Assembly (NCBI RefSeq): GCF_902506345.1
Contig: NZ_LR733413.1
Span: 2,664,617 to 2,728,616 of the forward strand
DNA from: Flavobacterium sp. 9R
Lineage (GTDB): Bacteria; Bacteroidota; Bacteroidia; Flavobacteriales; Flavobacteriaceae
DNA: 64,000 bases
Direction of reading: 5' to 3'
Below are positions 27,376 to 36,537 of this stretch, one piece after another. The notes beneath the pieces are model-generated. The model saw nothing but the letters and a program-made list of their open reading frames with translations, was not told where the DNA came from and made no database searches. Both the position numbers and the translations under genes were made by a program. Position 1 is the first letter of the stretch. Each line of letters begins with the position of its first letter.

Positions 27376-28305
27376 ATGATTACAAGTGTTTTTAAAAAAT
27401 CTACACCATTAAATTATTCGTTAGTAGTAATTTTGATGTTGTTTTTCTTTTTAATGTACCAATTTCAAGAAATGATTTGGTTCAAATCGATGCTTTTGAT
27501 TGCACAAAAGGTGTTTATTTTTTTGCTTTTAGTAGGGACGCTTTTTATTACTAATTTTATTTGTAAAAAAAATGGACTCAGCAAAGACAGTACTTTCACG
27601 GTTTTCTTTTTCTTTTTGTTCCTCCTTTTTTTCCCCTCGATATTTGATAATTTAAAAATCGTTGTCGTTAATTTATTTTTGCTTTTAGCGTTGCGACGAT
27701 TACTTTCTTTACAATCTTTGAAAGCCTCAAAAGAGAAGATATTTGATGCTGCATTATGGATTTTGTTGGCCTCAATTTTACAACCTTGGTGCGTTTTGTT
27801 TATTGCCTTGGTATTTATTTCGGTACTTTTTCATGTTTCTAGTGATTACAGAAACTGGTTTTTGCCTTTTATTGCCTTGTTTGTTGTCAGTATTGGTTTT
27901 TTAGTATTCCTGACTTTTGAAACCACAACCTTACAAGAGTTTTGGTTAGATAAGTTGTATGTTGACTTATCCTTAAATTATTTTACGAATAGTTATCAAA
28001 ATTGGGCATTTGCAATCTTTATGACGGCGTCTCTTTTCTTGCTAATCGTTATGCTGTTGTCATATTCGAATAAACCGCAGCTTTTGCATAGCTCTTATAA
28101 AAAAATGATTGCTTTTTTTGTAATTGCGATAACTGTGTTTTTTATTTCTCCTGATAAAAATAATGACCTATTGCTTTTTGCGTTTGCGCCTTTGGCCATC
28201 ATGGGAACCAATGCCTTAGAAGTATTTCAACAGCAGTTAAAACAAGAATTGATTTTGGGTGTTTTGATTGTATGCAGTTTGTTTACTTTTTTTACACAAC
28301 TATAA
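27376..28305 (+). CDS. DUF6427-like polytopic membrane protein
   Basis: 309 residues, almost entirely hydrophobic, with about 9-10 helices. The start MITSVFKKSTPLNYSLVVIL matches the DUF6427 family of Flavobacteriia as I remember it. No catalytic motif is visible. The topology resembles glycosyltransferase or O-antigen-type membrane proteins, but similarity is not strong enough to say more. The last 6 bp overlap the convergent upp gene. The conserved trio DUF6341-DUF6427-upp suggests an old gene order rather than a shared pathway. Confidence 0.75.
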   Translation: MITSVFKKSTPLNYSLVVILMLFFFLMYQFQEMIWFKSMLLIAQKVFIFLLLVGTLFITNFICKKNGLSKDSTFTVFFFFLFLLFFPSIFDNLKIVVVNLFLLLALRRLLSLQSLKASKEKIFDAALWILLASILQPWCVLFIALVFISVLFHVSSDYRNWFLPFIALFVVSIGFLVFLTFETTTLQEFWLDKLYVDLSLNYFTNSYQNWAFAIFMTASLFLLIVMLLSYSNKPQLLHSSYKKMIAFFVIAITVFFISPDKNNDLLLFAFAPLAIMGTNALEVFQQQLKQELILGVLIVCSLFTFFTQL

Positions 28306-28953
28306 TTTAGTGCCGTAAGCCAAATCGCCAGCATCTCCTAGTCCAGGAACGATATAGCTTTTTTCGTTTAATTTATCGTCGATGGCCCCAATCCATAAAT
28401 GACAAGTGCTTGGCAAATGTTCTTTTAGGTAAGCGATTCCTTCTGGCGCAGCAATAACCACCGCAATGTGAAGCGCGGCTGGTGTTTTCTTCTCCACTAA
28501 TTTTTTGTAAACCGCAACGATAGATTGTCCAGTGGCTAGCATTGGGTCAACAAGAAGCACGTTTTTGCCTTCAATGTCGGCTACGGCTTGGTATTCGACT
28601 AAAATATCAAAGTAATCATCATTATTCGGATGATGACGATAGGCAGAAATAAACCCATTTTCGGCAGCATCAAAGTAGTTCAAAAAACCGTGATGCAAGG
28701 TTAATCCAGCTCGAAGTATGGAGCAAATTACTAGGGGATCTTTGATTTTTGTGGTAGCTTTTGTTCCCAAAGGAGTTGAAATGCTAACGTCTTCATAGGA
28801 CACGACTTTGCTTAATTCATAGGCCATAATTTCGCCAATGCGTTCAATATTTCTGCGAAAACGAAGGCTATCATTTTGAATGGATACATCGCGGATTTGT
28901 GCTAAAAAATGATTTAAAACACTATTTGATTCCGATAAATTATGGATTTGCAT
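28300..28953 (-). CDS. upp: Uracil phosphoribosyltransferase
   Basis: 217 residues, full length. The PRPP-binding loop is LLVDPMLATGQSIVAVY (about 130-146). ICSILRAGLTLHHGFL (about 76) and the C-terminal uracil-binding region with IVPGLGDAGDLAYGT are all conserved in Upp. It converts uracil and PRPP to UMP (pyrimidine salvage) in the cytosol. It is divergent from the DUF4254 gene, with an 89-bp gap. Its 3' end overlaps the convergent membrane-protein gene by 6 bp. Confidence 0.96.
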   Translation of the reverse strand: MQIHNLSESNSVLNHFLAQIRDVSIQNDSLRFRRNIERIGEIMAYELSKVVSYEDVSISTPLGTKATTKIKDPLVICSILRAGLTLHHGFLNYFDAAENGFISAYRHHPNNDDYFDILVEYQAVADIEGKNVLLVDPMLATGQSIVAVYKKLVEKKTPAALHIAVVIAAPEGIAYLKEHLPSTCHLWIGAIDDKLNEKSYIVPGLGDAGDLAYGTKL

Positions 28954-28987
28954 GATAAGCGAATTTGAAATTTAATTTTTGTAAAAT

Positions 28988-29021
28988 TTTGAATACTATA
29001 AAAGTATAAAAAGTATCTTTG
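28988..29021 (+). promoter_or_regulatory. Predicted promoter of the DUF4254-GT9 pair
   Basis: TTTG at 28988-28991, a 22-bp spacer and TATCTTTG at 29014-29021, matching the Bacteroidota consensus. The ATG at 29043 is about 15 nt past the expected transcription start. Confidence 0.6.
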
Positions 29022-29042
29022 TCTTTTTAAAATTTAAAAGAT

Positions 29043-29648
29043 ATGTTTTCAAAATTAGCGTATTCCGTATTCGAGCAAAGCATCAAAGATTATCATCAAT
29101 TTGATAGCGTTGATCAACCGATAAATAATCCTTACCCAAAAGAAAAATTCGAGCATTTATTATACTTGAAAAATTGGATAGATACTGTACAATGGCATTA
29201 TGAAGACATCATCCGTGATCCAAATATCGATCCAGTAGCAGCGTTGACTTTAAAAAGAAAAATCGATGCATCGAATCAAGAACGTACCGATATGGTAGAA
29301 TACATCGATAGTTATTTTCTTCAAAAATATAGCGGTGTAGCGGTAAAAGATTCAGCAAAAATCAATTCTGAAAGTCCAGCTTGGGCATTTGACCGTTTAT
29401 CAATTTTGGCGTTGAAAATTTATCATATGAACGAAGAAGCTACTCGTGTTGAAGCTTCTCAAGAACACAGAGACAATTGTCAAACCAAGTTAAATATCCT
29501 TTTGGAACAAAGAACCGATTTGTCTACAGCCATCGACGATTTGTTGCAAGACATTGAAAACGGTGACAAGTTTATGAAAGTGTACAAACAAATGAAAATG
29601 TACAACGACGATGAATTGAACCCAGTTTTATATCAGAATAAAAAATAA
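29043..29648 (+). CDS. DUF4254 family protein
   Basis: 201 residues, helical and soluble. Conserved family stretches are PYPKEKFEHLLYLKNWIDT, QWHYEDIIRDP and LKRKIDASNQERTDMVEYID. DUF4254 genes are typically linked to glycosyltransferase family 9 genes in Bacteroidota, and a GT9 gene follows here after 88 bp. A role in lipopolysaccharide core synthesis, possibly through the partner, is inferred from this linkage only. No catalytic residues are recognisable. Confidence 0.85.
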   Translation: MFSKLAYSVFEQSIKDYHQFDSVDQPINNPYPKEKFEHLLYLKNWIDTVQWHYEDIIRDPNIDPVAALTLKRKIDASNQERTDMVEYIDSYFLQKYSGVAVKDSAKINSESPAWAFDRLSILALKIYHMNEEATRVEASQEHRDNCQTKLNILLEQRTDLSTAIDDLLQDIENGDKFMKVYKQMKMYNDDELNPVLYQNKK

Positions 29649-29736
29649 ACAGTATATTAATTCTTCATTAAAGGAAGTAAGAGCGTTAAGTACCACTTAA
29701 AATTCTTATTTCCTTTTTTTTATAAACCTCACTTCA

Positions 29737-30762
29737 TTGTCTAGTACTATACAACATATCGCGATTATACGACTTTCGGCTATGGGAGACGTGGCGATGA
29801 CCGTTCCCGTAATTCGCGCCTTTGCTCAGCAATATCCCAAGGTAAAAATTACGATGGTTTCTCGACCTTTTTTTCAACCTTTTTTTGATGGCATTCCAAA
29901 TCTTACTTTTTTTGCGTTTGACGAAAAAGTGAATCACAAAGGATTTTTAGGACTAGTACGTCTTTTTCGAGAGTTGCATTCACTGAAAATAGACGCTTTT
30001 GTAGATTTACATAATGTGCTTCGTTCTCAGGTCGTGCGTACCCTTTTTAGGTTGTCAGGTAAAAAAGTGGTAGCGGTAGACAAAGGTAGAGATGGAAAAA
30101 AAGCCTTAACGCGTCCTGAAAATAAGGTGTTCAAGCCCCTGACGACAATGTTTGAAAGACATCGCCAAGTTTTTGAAGCACTGGGTTTTACTTTAGATTT
30201 GTCCAATCCTATCTTTACTGAAAAAGCAGTTTTATCCGATGAAATCTTGAAAATCATTGGTAATCCGAATCAAAAATTAATTGGAATTGCTCCTTTTGCA
30301 CAATATGAATCGAAAGTCTATCCTTTGGATTTAATGCAGGAAGTCATTTCAAAATTAGCAGCGAATCCAGACCAAACTATTTTGCTTTTTGGTGGAGGGA
30401 AAAAAGAAACGGAGCTATTGGATACCTTGGCAAAACCATTTGATAATGTAATCAACATAGCAGGAAAAATAAAGTTTACACAAGAACTACAATTGATTAG
30501 TAACCTTGATGTAATGTTGTCTATGGATTCAGGCAATGCACATATAGCTGCGATGTTGGGCGTAAAAGTCATTACACTTTGGGGAGCAACCCATCCTTAC
30601 GCTGGTTTTTCACCATTTAATCAACCGTTAGAAAATGCCTTGGTGGCGGATAGAAATCTGTTTCCAAAGTTACCTACTTCGGTGTATGGCAATAAAAAAG
30701 TAGAAGGCTACGAAGACGCTATGAGAACGATTGCTGTTGATTCTATTATAAATGTTTTATAA
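29737..30762 (+). CDS. Family 9 glycosyltransferase (heptosyltransferase-like)
   Basis: 341 residues with a probable TTG start (29737). The next ATG (29781) falls within the conserved IRLSAMGDVAMTVPV motif and would remove the first beta strand, so the TTG is preferred. GT9 features are the N-terminal SAMGD loop, DLHNVLRSQVVRTL (about 88), GIAPFAQYESKVYP (about 186) and the donor site MSMDSGNAHIAAMLGVKVITLWGATHP (cited for its SGNAHIA core). The family adds heptose or related sugars to the LPS inner core at the cytoplasmic face. Gene pairing with DUF4254 is typical. Confidence 0.88.
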   Translation: MSSTIQHIAIIRLSAMGDVAMTVPVIRAFAQQYPKVKITMVSRPFFQPFFDGIPNLTFFAFDEKVNHKGFLGLVRLFRELHSLKIDAFVDLHNVLRSQVVRTLFRLSGKKVVAVDKGRDGKKALTRPENKVFKPLTTMFERHRQVFEALGFTLDLSNPIFTEKAVLSDEILKIIGNPNQKLIGIAPFAQYESKVYPLDLMQEVISKLAANPDQTILLFGGGKKETELLDTLAKPFDNVINIAGKIKFTQELQLISNLDVMLSMDSGNAHIAAMLGVKVITLWGATHPYAGFSPFNQPLENALVADRNLFPKLPTSVYGNKKVEGYEDAMRTIAVDSIINVL

Positions 30763-31004
30763 TTGTTATAAGTAAGAAACTATCCCGCATTCTTAGTTAA
30801 ACCTAATATTTTCTTAGTGTTTTATTGAAAGAATAATTTTATCAATTTTTTAACTAATAGTTTTTAATTAATTCGTATTAAAAATACTACTTTGGCTACC
30901 TGTGAGTTTGCTCTTACAAGTAAAAGTTAAATCTAAGAGAATAGAGTATTTTTTGAGATGCTTTGTTATCGTGAAATTTTAATACAATTAAACAGAAACT
31001 ATTT
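30763..31004. other. Intergenic region upstream of the TonB-dependent receptor
   Basis: 242 bp, AT-rich. A near-consensus -7 sequence (TACTTTGG, around 30888-30895) may belong to the receptor promoter. That would leave a leader of about 100 nt. No gene, RNA or repeat was seen. Confidence 0.35.
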
Positions 31005-33788
31005 ATGCAAAGAATTACAGGATTAATTACAATTTTGTTTTTATATTCATTTTCAGTCTTTTCTCAACAAGTACATCTCTCGGGTACTCTAACCGATGGA
31101 AATGAAAAAACACCCGTTTACAATTCAGTTGTTGCTTTATTAACTCCCGTAGATTCTATTTTATATAAGTTTACCCGTTCCGATAAAAAGGGAAATTTTA
31201 ATTTTAAAAATGTAAAAGCAGGAAACTATATCCTGATGACTTCACATTATCAATATGCCGATTATATAGATCCTATAATCATTAAGGAAAACGAAAATAA
31301 GTTGGAAACGATTGCTTTGAAAAGCAAGATAGAACTGCTGCGTGAAGTGGTTATCAAAACAGGTTCGATTAAAATCAAAGGGGATACTACCAGTTACAGA
31401 GCAAGTGATTTTGTTGTTAGTGAAAACGCAAATGTAGAAGAGCTTTTAAAAAAGTTACCTGGAATACAAGTAGATAAAAATGGAACCATAAAAGCTATGG
31501 GTGAGACGGTGCAAAAAGTTTTGGTAGATGGTGAAGAATTTTTTGGAGATGACCCAGGTATGGCGGTAAAAAACTTACGAGCCGATGCAGTAAAAGAAGT
31601 ACAAGTTTTTGATAAGAAAAGTGATCAAGCCGAATTTACAGGAATAGATGACGGTAATACTAAAAAAACAATTAATTTAAAATTAAAAGAGGACAAGAAG
31701 AAAGGATATTTTGGTAAAATAGACGGTGCCAACGAACCATTTACAGCTGCTGATTCCCGATACAATACCAATCTTATGTTTAGTAGTTTTAAAGGCAAAA
31801 GAAAACTTTCTGCATTTTTATTAAACGGAAATACTGGTCAAGATGGACTGGGTTGGGAGGATAGTGAGAAATTTGGATCTCGCGATGATAGTTTTAGTAT
31901 GAATATGGATGATGATGGAAATGTAAATTATGAATGGGTAGGCGATAATAACGATGGTGAACCATACGTAGATACTCAAAATGGATTTATCAAGAACACC
32001 AATGCAGGATTACAATACTCTAATAAGTGGAATGAAAAACAAAATTTGAATGTATCTCCAAAATTCAATAAGCAAATTTATACTAATAATAATAGTAGAC
32101 TTTCTCAATCACAAGTTGGAGATACGCAATTGAATGTAGATGAGACGACAGTAACAAATGTAGATCGAAGTAATTTTAAACTCAAAGCTATTTATGATGT
32201 AAAATTAGATTCAGTAAACTCCTTGAAAATTACAGCGAACTCAAATTTTTATGATACAGAAAGTGATGAATTTACAAACGGAACTACAACAGGAAGTGAT
32301 GGAATATTGAAAAATAAACAACAGCGAGCTTTTACCACAAATTCAGATAAGGCAGTGTTGTTTGCTAGTGTTTTGTTTAAACATAAATTTGCTAAACCGC
32401 GTCGTACTTTTACCGTAAATAGTAGTTGGAATATGATGAATACCAACTCGAATAATTTTTTAAAGTCCTCTAACGAGAGTTACGTCAATGGTGTTTTTGA
32501 TACAAAAAATGATGTAGATCAAAATAAAATAGGAGATAAAACAACTAAAAATTTTTCAGCTAGTTTTAGTTATTCTGAACCTATAGCTAAACAATTTTCA
32601 CTTCAGTTTGCTTATCAAATTGCTTTTGATAAAGGTAAAAACAACTATTTTACTTATGATTATTCAGCAAATACAGGACAGTACGATCAATTGGTGGCTT
32701 CATTGTCGAATGAATTTGATCAAGCAATAATTACGCACAGACCCAATTTAAAATTGAGTTACAATGCAAAAAAAATCAATTATAGTATAGGTAGTGGTTT
32801 TGGTTTTACTTCTTTTGATTTGTTAGATAAAACTATGAATAAAGAATACAAACGTAGCTATACTAACTTTTTTCCATCGGCAAGTTTCTCATACAAATAT
32901 AAAAGTAATAGTAACTTAAGGGTTAATTATTATGGGAGAACCATTCAGCCTACTCTAGATCAATTACAACCATTAAGAAATAATCAAGATTTTTTTAATC
33001 AAACGTTAGGGAATCCAGATTTAAAACAATCTTTTAATAATAGAATAGAAATTTTTCAGAGTAGTTATGATATGTTGACAGAAACTCAATTTTATCAAGG
33101 AATTTATTTTAACACAACCACTAATGCCATTATCTATAGTAGTATAATAGATCCAGAATCGGCTAAAACCATTTCTAAACCTATTAATACCAATGGAAAT
33201 TTCTCAGGAAATTTTTATTTAGGATACGGATTAAAATTCAATAAAATAGATATGAGAGCTGATTTCAGTCCATTTTTTGGTTACATTAAATCAGCACTTA
33301 GTATTAATACTATAATGGGGAGTTCGGAGAATTTAAACACAGGACTTTCGGTTTATTTAAGTAAGTCCAAACAAAAGAAATATGATATAAACTTAAGTAA
33401 TAGGTTTACATATAATCGAAACAGTACTACTCAAAACAGTGAAATTAAATCGTTTAACACCAATACGTTGAGCTTAGATATGGGGGTTTATTTTGCAGAA
33501 AAATGGAAACTATCTACAGATTATAGTTTAAATACAAGACAAAAAACGGTTGATTTTCAAGACAATCTAACCAATCAATTGTGGAATGCTAGACTACAAC
33601 GTACTTTTAAAAATGACGAATTTACGGCCTATTTTATGGTACGCGATATTTTGAATCAAAACATAGGCATACAAAGAAATATTTCTGGAAACACCATTAG
33701 TCAGGAACAAAACGATAGGCTAAAAAGATATGCTATGATAGGTTTTACTTGGAATTTTAAAAATAAAGGTGAAACAGAAAAAAAATAG
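31005..33788 (+). CDS. TonB-dependent receptor-like outer membrane protein (OMP_b-brl_3 type)
   Basis: 927 residues. Signal peptide 1-20 (MQRITGLITILFLYSFSVFS). A CarboxypepD_reg-like domain covers about 22-105. A plug-like region at ~110-230 includes NVEELLKKLPGIQVDKNGT and the KVLVDGEEFFGDDP motif typical of this receptor group. A large beta-barrel with alternating aromatic strands runs to the C-terminus, ending in FTWNFKNKG. This subgroup has a short plug compared with SusC. It is followed after 83 bp by a GLPGLI-family gene, a common pairing. Ligand unknown; metal or peptide uptake has been suggested for relatives. Outer-membrane location. Confidence 0.87.
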   Translation: MQRITGLITILFLYSFSVFSQQVHLSGTLTDGNEKTPVYNSVVALLTPVDSILYKFTRSDKKGNFNFKNVKAGNYILMTSHYQYADYIDPIIIKENENKLETIALKSKIELLREVVIKTGSIKIKGDTTSYRASDFVVSENANVEELLKKLPGIQVDKNGTIKAMGETVQKVLVDGEEFFGDDPGMAVKNLRADAVKEVQVFDKKSDQAEFTGIDDGNTKKTINLKLKEDKKKGYFGKIDGANEPFTAADSRYNTNLMFSSFKGKRKLSAFLLNGNTGQDGLGWEDSEKFGSRDDSFSMNMDDDGNVNYEWVGDNNDGEPYVDTQNGFIKNTNAGLQYSNKWNEKQNLNVSPKFNKQIYTNNNSRLSQSQVGDTQLNVDETTVTNVDRSNFKLKAIYDVKLDSVNSLKITANSNFYDTESDEFTNGTTTGSDGILKNKQQRAFTTNSDKAVLFASVLFKHKFAKPRRTFTVNSSWNMMNTNSNNFLKSSNESYVNGVFDTKNDVDQNKIGDKTTKNFSASFSYSEPIAKQFSLQFAYQIAFDKGKNNYFTYDYSANTGQYDQLVASLSNEFDQAIITHRPNLKLSYNAKKINYSIGSGFGFTSFDLLDKTMNKEYKRSYTNFFPSASFSYKYKSNSNLRVNYYGRTIQPTLDQLQPLRNNQDFFNQTLGNPDLKQSFNNRIEIFQSSYDMLTETQFYQGIYFNTTTNAIIYSSIIDPESAKTISKPINTNGNFSGNFYLGYGLKFNKIDMRADFSPFFGYIKSALSINTIMGSSENLNTGLSVYLSKSKQKKYDINLSNRFTYNRNSTTQNSEIKSFNTNTLSLDMGVYFAEKWKLSTDYSLNTRQKTVDFQDNLTNQLWNARLQRTFKNDEFTAYFMVRDILNQNIGIQRNISGNTISQEQNDRLKRYAMIGFTWNFKNKGETEKK

Positions 33789-33871
33789 ATTAAAGGCTAA
33801 TTAGGTTATAATAAACAGAAATTTTAATAAAAATTCTATCATTTGTAATCTTAACTCACAACTTAAAAACA

Positions 33872-34633
33872 ATGAAAACAATACTTTTTTTTATAACGGC
33901 ACTCTTTTTTACAATAACATCAACTGCTCAGCAATTTGTAGATAAAGCTGTAATTGAATACGAAGTAAATACCAATCTAAAAAAGACGATGAGCAACGAT
34001 AGCTGGGATGAGATGATGAAGGACAATCTTTCGGACCTTAAAATTTCTTATTTCAACTACACTTTTGCCGATAATAAAAGCGTATTTAAATTTGATAGAT
34101 GGAGTCCAAAAACAAGAATTCCAAAATACCTAAAAGATTCAGATGAAGAAAACAGTTGGTATTTTGATTTTAATTTAGGAATATTCAATATGCAAAAGCA
34201 AATTATAGGAACTAATTTTGTTGTATCTGATAGTATTCCAAAAATTGAATGGAAGATTACGAACGAAAACAGAGAAATTGCGGGGTATAATTGCAGAAAA
34301 GCGGTTGGTAAAATTTTTGATGACGTCTATGTATTTGCTTTTTACACTGATGAAATTACGATTTCTGGTGGTCCAGTTTCAATAAGTGGGTTGCCAGGTA
34401 TGATTTTGGGGCTTACAATTCCAAGGTTATATACTTCTTATGTAGCTACTAAAGTAGATGTTTCAGTTAAAGATACTACCATTATAAAGCCCATTGTAGC
34501 CAAAAAAACATATGACATAAAGGGTTTAAAATCGTTGATGGAAGAGAAAACAAAGGAATGGTTTACCTATGGTGAGGATAAAGAAGAAAACAAAAGACAA
34601 AAAAATATGTTCTTGTGGAATGCTTTTTTATAG
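33872..34633 (+). CDS. GLPGLI family secreted protein
   Basis: 253 residues with a signal peptide (about 1-19, ending STAQ). The name-giving motif is present as SGLPGMILGLTIPR (about 170-183). AGYNCRKAVGKI (about 140) is the other conserved stretch. GLPGLI proteins are small periplasmic proteins of unknown function, found almost only in Bacteroidota and usually beside a TonB-dependent receptor, as here. An operon with the receptor is likely. A terminator-like hairpin follows at 34683. Confidence 0.9.
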   Translation: MKTILFFITALFFTITSTAQQFVDKAVIEYEVNTNLKKTMSNDSWDEMMKDNLSDLKISYFNYTFADNKSVFKFDRWSPKTRIPKYLKDSDEENSWYFDFNLGIFNMQKQIIGTNFVVSDSIPKIEWKITNENREIAGYNCRKAVGKIFDDVYVFAFYTDEITISGGPVSISGLPGMILGLTIPRLYTSYVATKVDVSVKDTTIIKPIVAKKTYDIKGLKSLMEEKTKEWFTYGEDKEENKRQKNMFLWNAFL

Positions 34634-34645
34634 TAATCAATGAAA

Positions 34646-34897
34646 AAGACACTATCTCAAAAAGTGTGTAAGTTGAAAAGTCAAGGCTTCGGTTTTTATA
34701 ATCGGAGCCTTTTTTCAAATATAAGGGTAAATTGGTTTAAAACCACTCCCCAATTTCGAATAGGCATTGACCTGTCAATCATAACTATGTAAATATATAA
34801 AAGGTTAAAAAGTTATTTCCGAAAATTTTTGAGCTTTTTGAATTAGCTCAAATTTTCAGAATAACTTTTCAACTTACACAGTTAGTGAGACACTACC
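34646..34897. mobile_element. Possible MITE or insertion-sequence remnant
   Basis: About 250 bp bounded by inverted repeats. TGTGTAAGTTGAAAAGT at 34665-34681 matches the complement of ACTTTTCAACTTACACA at 34864-34880 over 17 bp without error. Weaker similarity extends outward (about 8 of 13 positions, including TCTCA). Next to the right repeat is a long hairpin (arms 34807-34834 and 34845-34869). No transposase ORF is inside. The ends look like those of a non-autonomous element. No clear target-site duplication was found. Confidence 0.5.
34683..34716 (+). terminator. Terminator-like hairpin after the GLPGLI gene
   Basis: AAGGCTTCG (34683-34691) pairs with CGGAGCCTT (34703-34711) with one G-U pair, and T residues follow. 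It lies inside the left end of the MITE-like element. Confidence 0.6.
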
Positions 34898-34946
34898 ATG
34901 AAAAAATCCAAATTCCAAGAGTATAGTTATTGGAATTTGGATTTTA

Positions 34947-35255
34947 TTATAAATAAATCTTCTCGTCTCGACAGCGTTCTAGGATATAGCTTTTCAAATT
35001 CGAAATAGTGGCTTGATAATTCGGCGCTTCATAGCCAAAACGCTCGTGTTCCATTTGTTCTTTTTCGATAGCATTGCAACCTTTGAGCACTTCTTTCAAC
35101 ATATCGAGCATTGCTAATTCTTTGTTCTTGGCTTGTTGAAATTTGAATTCTACAATTTCATCTTGCAAGGCTTCGCAATAGTCCATCAATTCTACCACTT
35201 CAGGTTCGTCCAAAAGATAGTCTTTGTTTTTAAAAATTTCACGTATCGATTTCAT
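34947..35255 (-). CDS. Conserved-looking hypothetical protein, helical
   Basis: 102 residues, acidic and fully helical by pattern (MKSIREIFKNKDYLLDEPEV ... LQDEIVEFKFQQAKNKELAM). It contains one Cys in the middle (KGCNAIEKE) and one near the end (ERCRDEKIYL). No signal peptide or membrane helix, so a small cytosolic protein. It is transcribed with, and 88 bp downstream of, the PaaE-like reductase gene; the gap holds a heptanucleotide array. Family not recognised. The codon pattern and position support a real gene. Confidence 0.65.
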   Translation of the reverse strand: MKSIREIFKNKDYLLDEPEVVELMDYCEALQDEIVEFKFQQAKNKELAMLDMLKEVLKGCNAIEKEQMEHERFGYEAPNYQATISNLKSYILERCRDEKIYL

Positions 35256-35306
35256 AAAACGCGGCTAATTTCAATTCCAACAATCAATAATAGTATTCAC
35301 AATAGC

Positions 35307-35340
35307 GACTGACGACTAAGGACTGAACACTGAATACTAC
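35307..35340. repeat. Heptanucleotide array 1
   Basis: Four 7-nt units in a row: GACTGAC, GACTAAG, GACTGAA, CACTGAA (35307-35334), then a partial TACTAC. It lies in the gap between the co-directional reductase gene and the 102-aa gene. Similar 7-nt-period arrays occur at 41073, 46774 and 49803. Confidence 0.6.
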
Positions 35341-35343
35341 CTA

Positions 35344-36396
35344 TTACACATCATCAAAATCCACACGAAGTGTTGAAGAAGTTGGATAGGCTTGACAACT
35401 TAGAATTAAACCTTCGGCAATTTCATCATCAGAAAGAATAGAGTTTTTCTTCATTTCGGCTGTACCTTCGGTGATACGACATAAACAGCTGCTGCAAATT
35501 CCGCCTTGACATGAATAAGGAGCATCGATACCTTGTTTAAGTGTCGCTTCGAGTAGGGTTTGCTTGGCCGACATTTCGAAAGTGGTTTCTTCGTCGTCTA
35601 CCAATACGGTAATAGTAGTATGACCATCTACAGTTGCGGAAATCGTTTTTTCTTGCGTAGAAGAAGTAAACAATTCAAACTTAATAGCCGATTCTTTTAC
35701 ATTTTTCTCTTTTAAGATGGTAGAAACGGTAGTAATCATTTCTTCGGGACCACACAAAAAGTACTTGTCAAAATTCAGCGCGGCGTGTTTTTGCGTAAGT
35801 ACGGCATTCACAACCGATTTGTCAATTCGTCCAAAAAAGCCTTCTCCAGCGTGTACTTTGCTATAAACATAATGTACAAAAAGACGTCCAACATATTGCA
35901 ATTGCAAGTCGTGTAATTCTTGATGAAAGATGGTTTCTTCAGGTGTTTTATTACCATAAACCAAGACAAAAGAACTTTTTGGTTCGCTTTTTAATACCGA
36001 TTTTAAGATAGAAATTACAGGAGTAATTCCGCTACCTGCTACAAAAGCGGCGTAGTTTCTTTGACGTTCGGCATCAGGAGTGAAGGTGAATTTTCCTTCG
36101 GGTTGTCCTACTTCGAGTACGTCTCCCGCTTTTAATCGGCTTGTGGCAAATTGAGAAAACAGTCCATTTTTTACCGCTTTTACAGCAATGCGCAATTCCC
36201 CACTTTCAGGAGCAGAACAAATAGAATAGGCTCTGCGAATCTCTTGATTGTCTAGGGTTAAACGCAAGTTAAGGTATTGTCCTGCGGTAAAAGTATAATT
36301 AGAGGTAAGTTCTTCTGGGACATTAAAAAGTATGGAAACGGCGTCTTTGGTTTCGCGTTTTACTTCTTTGATAAGGAGTTTTAAAAAGGAAGGCAT
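35344..36396 (-). CDS. PaaE-like FAD/2Fe-2S oxidoreductase (ferredoxin-NADP reductase type)
   Basis: 350 residues from the ATG at 36396 (MPSFLKLLIKEVKRE). The frame is open to 36447, but the extension is Cys-rich, unlike the family. The FAD-binding RRAYSICSAP motif (R-x-Y-S, about 56) is followed by GSGITPVISILKSVL (NAD(P) binding, about 120) and CGPEEMI. The C-terminal plant-type 2Fe-2S ferredoxin domain has CQGGICSSCLC (C-x4-C-x2-C) and the fourth ligand in LILSCQAYP. It passes electrons from NAD(P)H to an oxygenase. In PaaE the partner is the phenylacetyl-CoA epoxidase, but no paaABCD genes are here, so the partner is unknown. Confidence 0.88.
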   Translation of the reverse strand: MPSFLKLLIKEVKRETKDAVSILFNVPEELTSNYTFTAGQYLNLRLTLDNQEIRRAYSICSAPESGELRIAVKAVKNGLFSQFATSRLKAGDVLEVGQPEGKFTFTPDAERQRNYAAFVAGSGITPVISILKSVLKSEPKSSFVLVYGNKTPEETIFHQELHDLQLQYVGRLFVHYVYSKVHAGEGFFGRIDKSVVNAVLTQKHAALNFDKYFLCGPEEMITTVSTILKEKNVKESAIKFELFTSSTQEKTISATVDGHTTITVLVDDEETTFEMSAKQTLLEATLKQGIDAPYSCQGGICSSCLCRITEGTAEMKKNSILSDDEIAEGLILSCQAYPTSSTLRVDFDDV

Positions 36397-36471
36397 AATT
36401 TGATTTTTTTTACAAAGATAGCAAAGACCATAACTTTGATTGCGCAACCGATTGAATTTTTTATACCTAAT

Positions 36472-36503
36472 TTTGTTATGTATAAGAATCTTATGTATAT
36501 TTG
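36472..36503 (+). promoter_or_regulatory. Predicted promoter of the padR operon
   Basis: TTTG at 36472-36475, a 20-bp spacer and TATATTTG at 36496-36503. The transcript would start near 36510 and the PadR ATG lies at 36538. A frame-open ATG at 36400 lies upstream of the promoter and is rejected as start. Confidence 0.65.
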
Positions 36504-36537
36504 TGATTCAAAAATAGATTTTCTAATTCTTCAAAAT

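Noticed and set aside
36400..36537. Longer PadR frame from 36400
   Set aside because: It begins upstream of the predicted promoter and adds residues not seen in PadR proteins.
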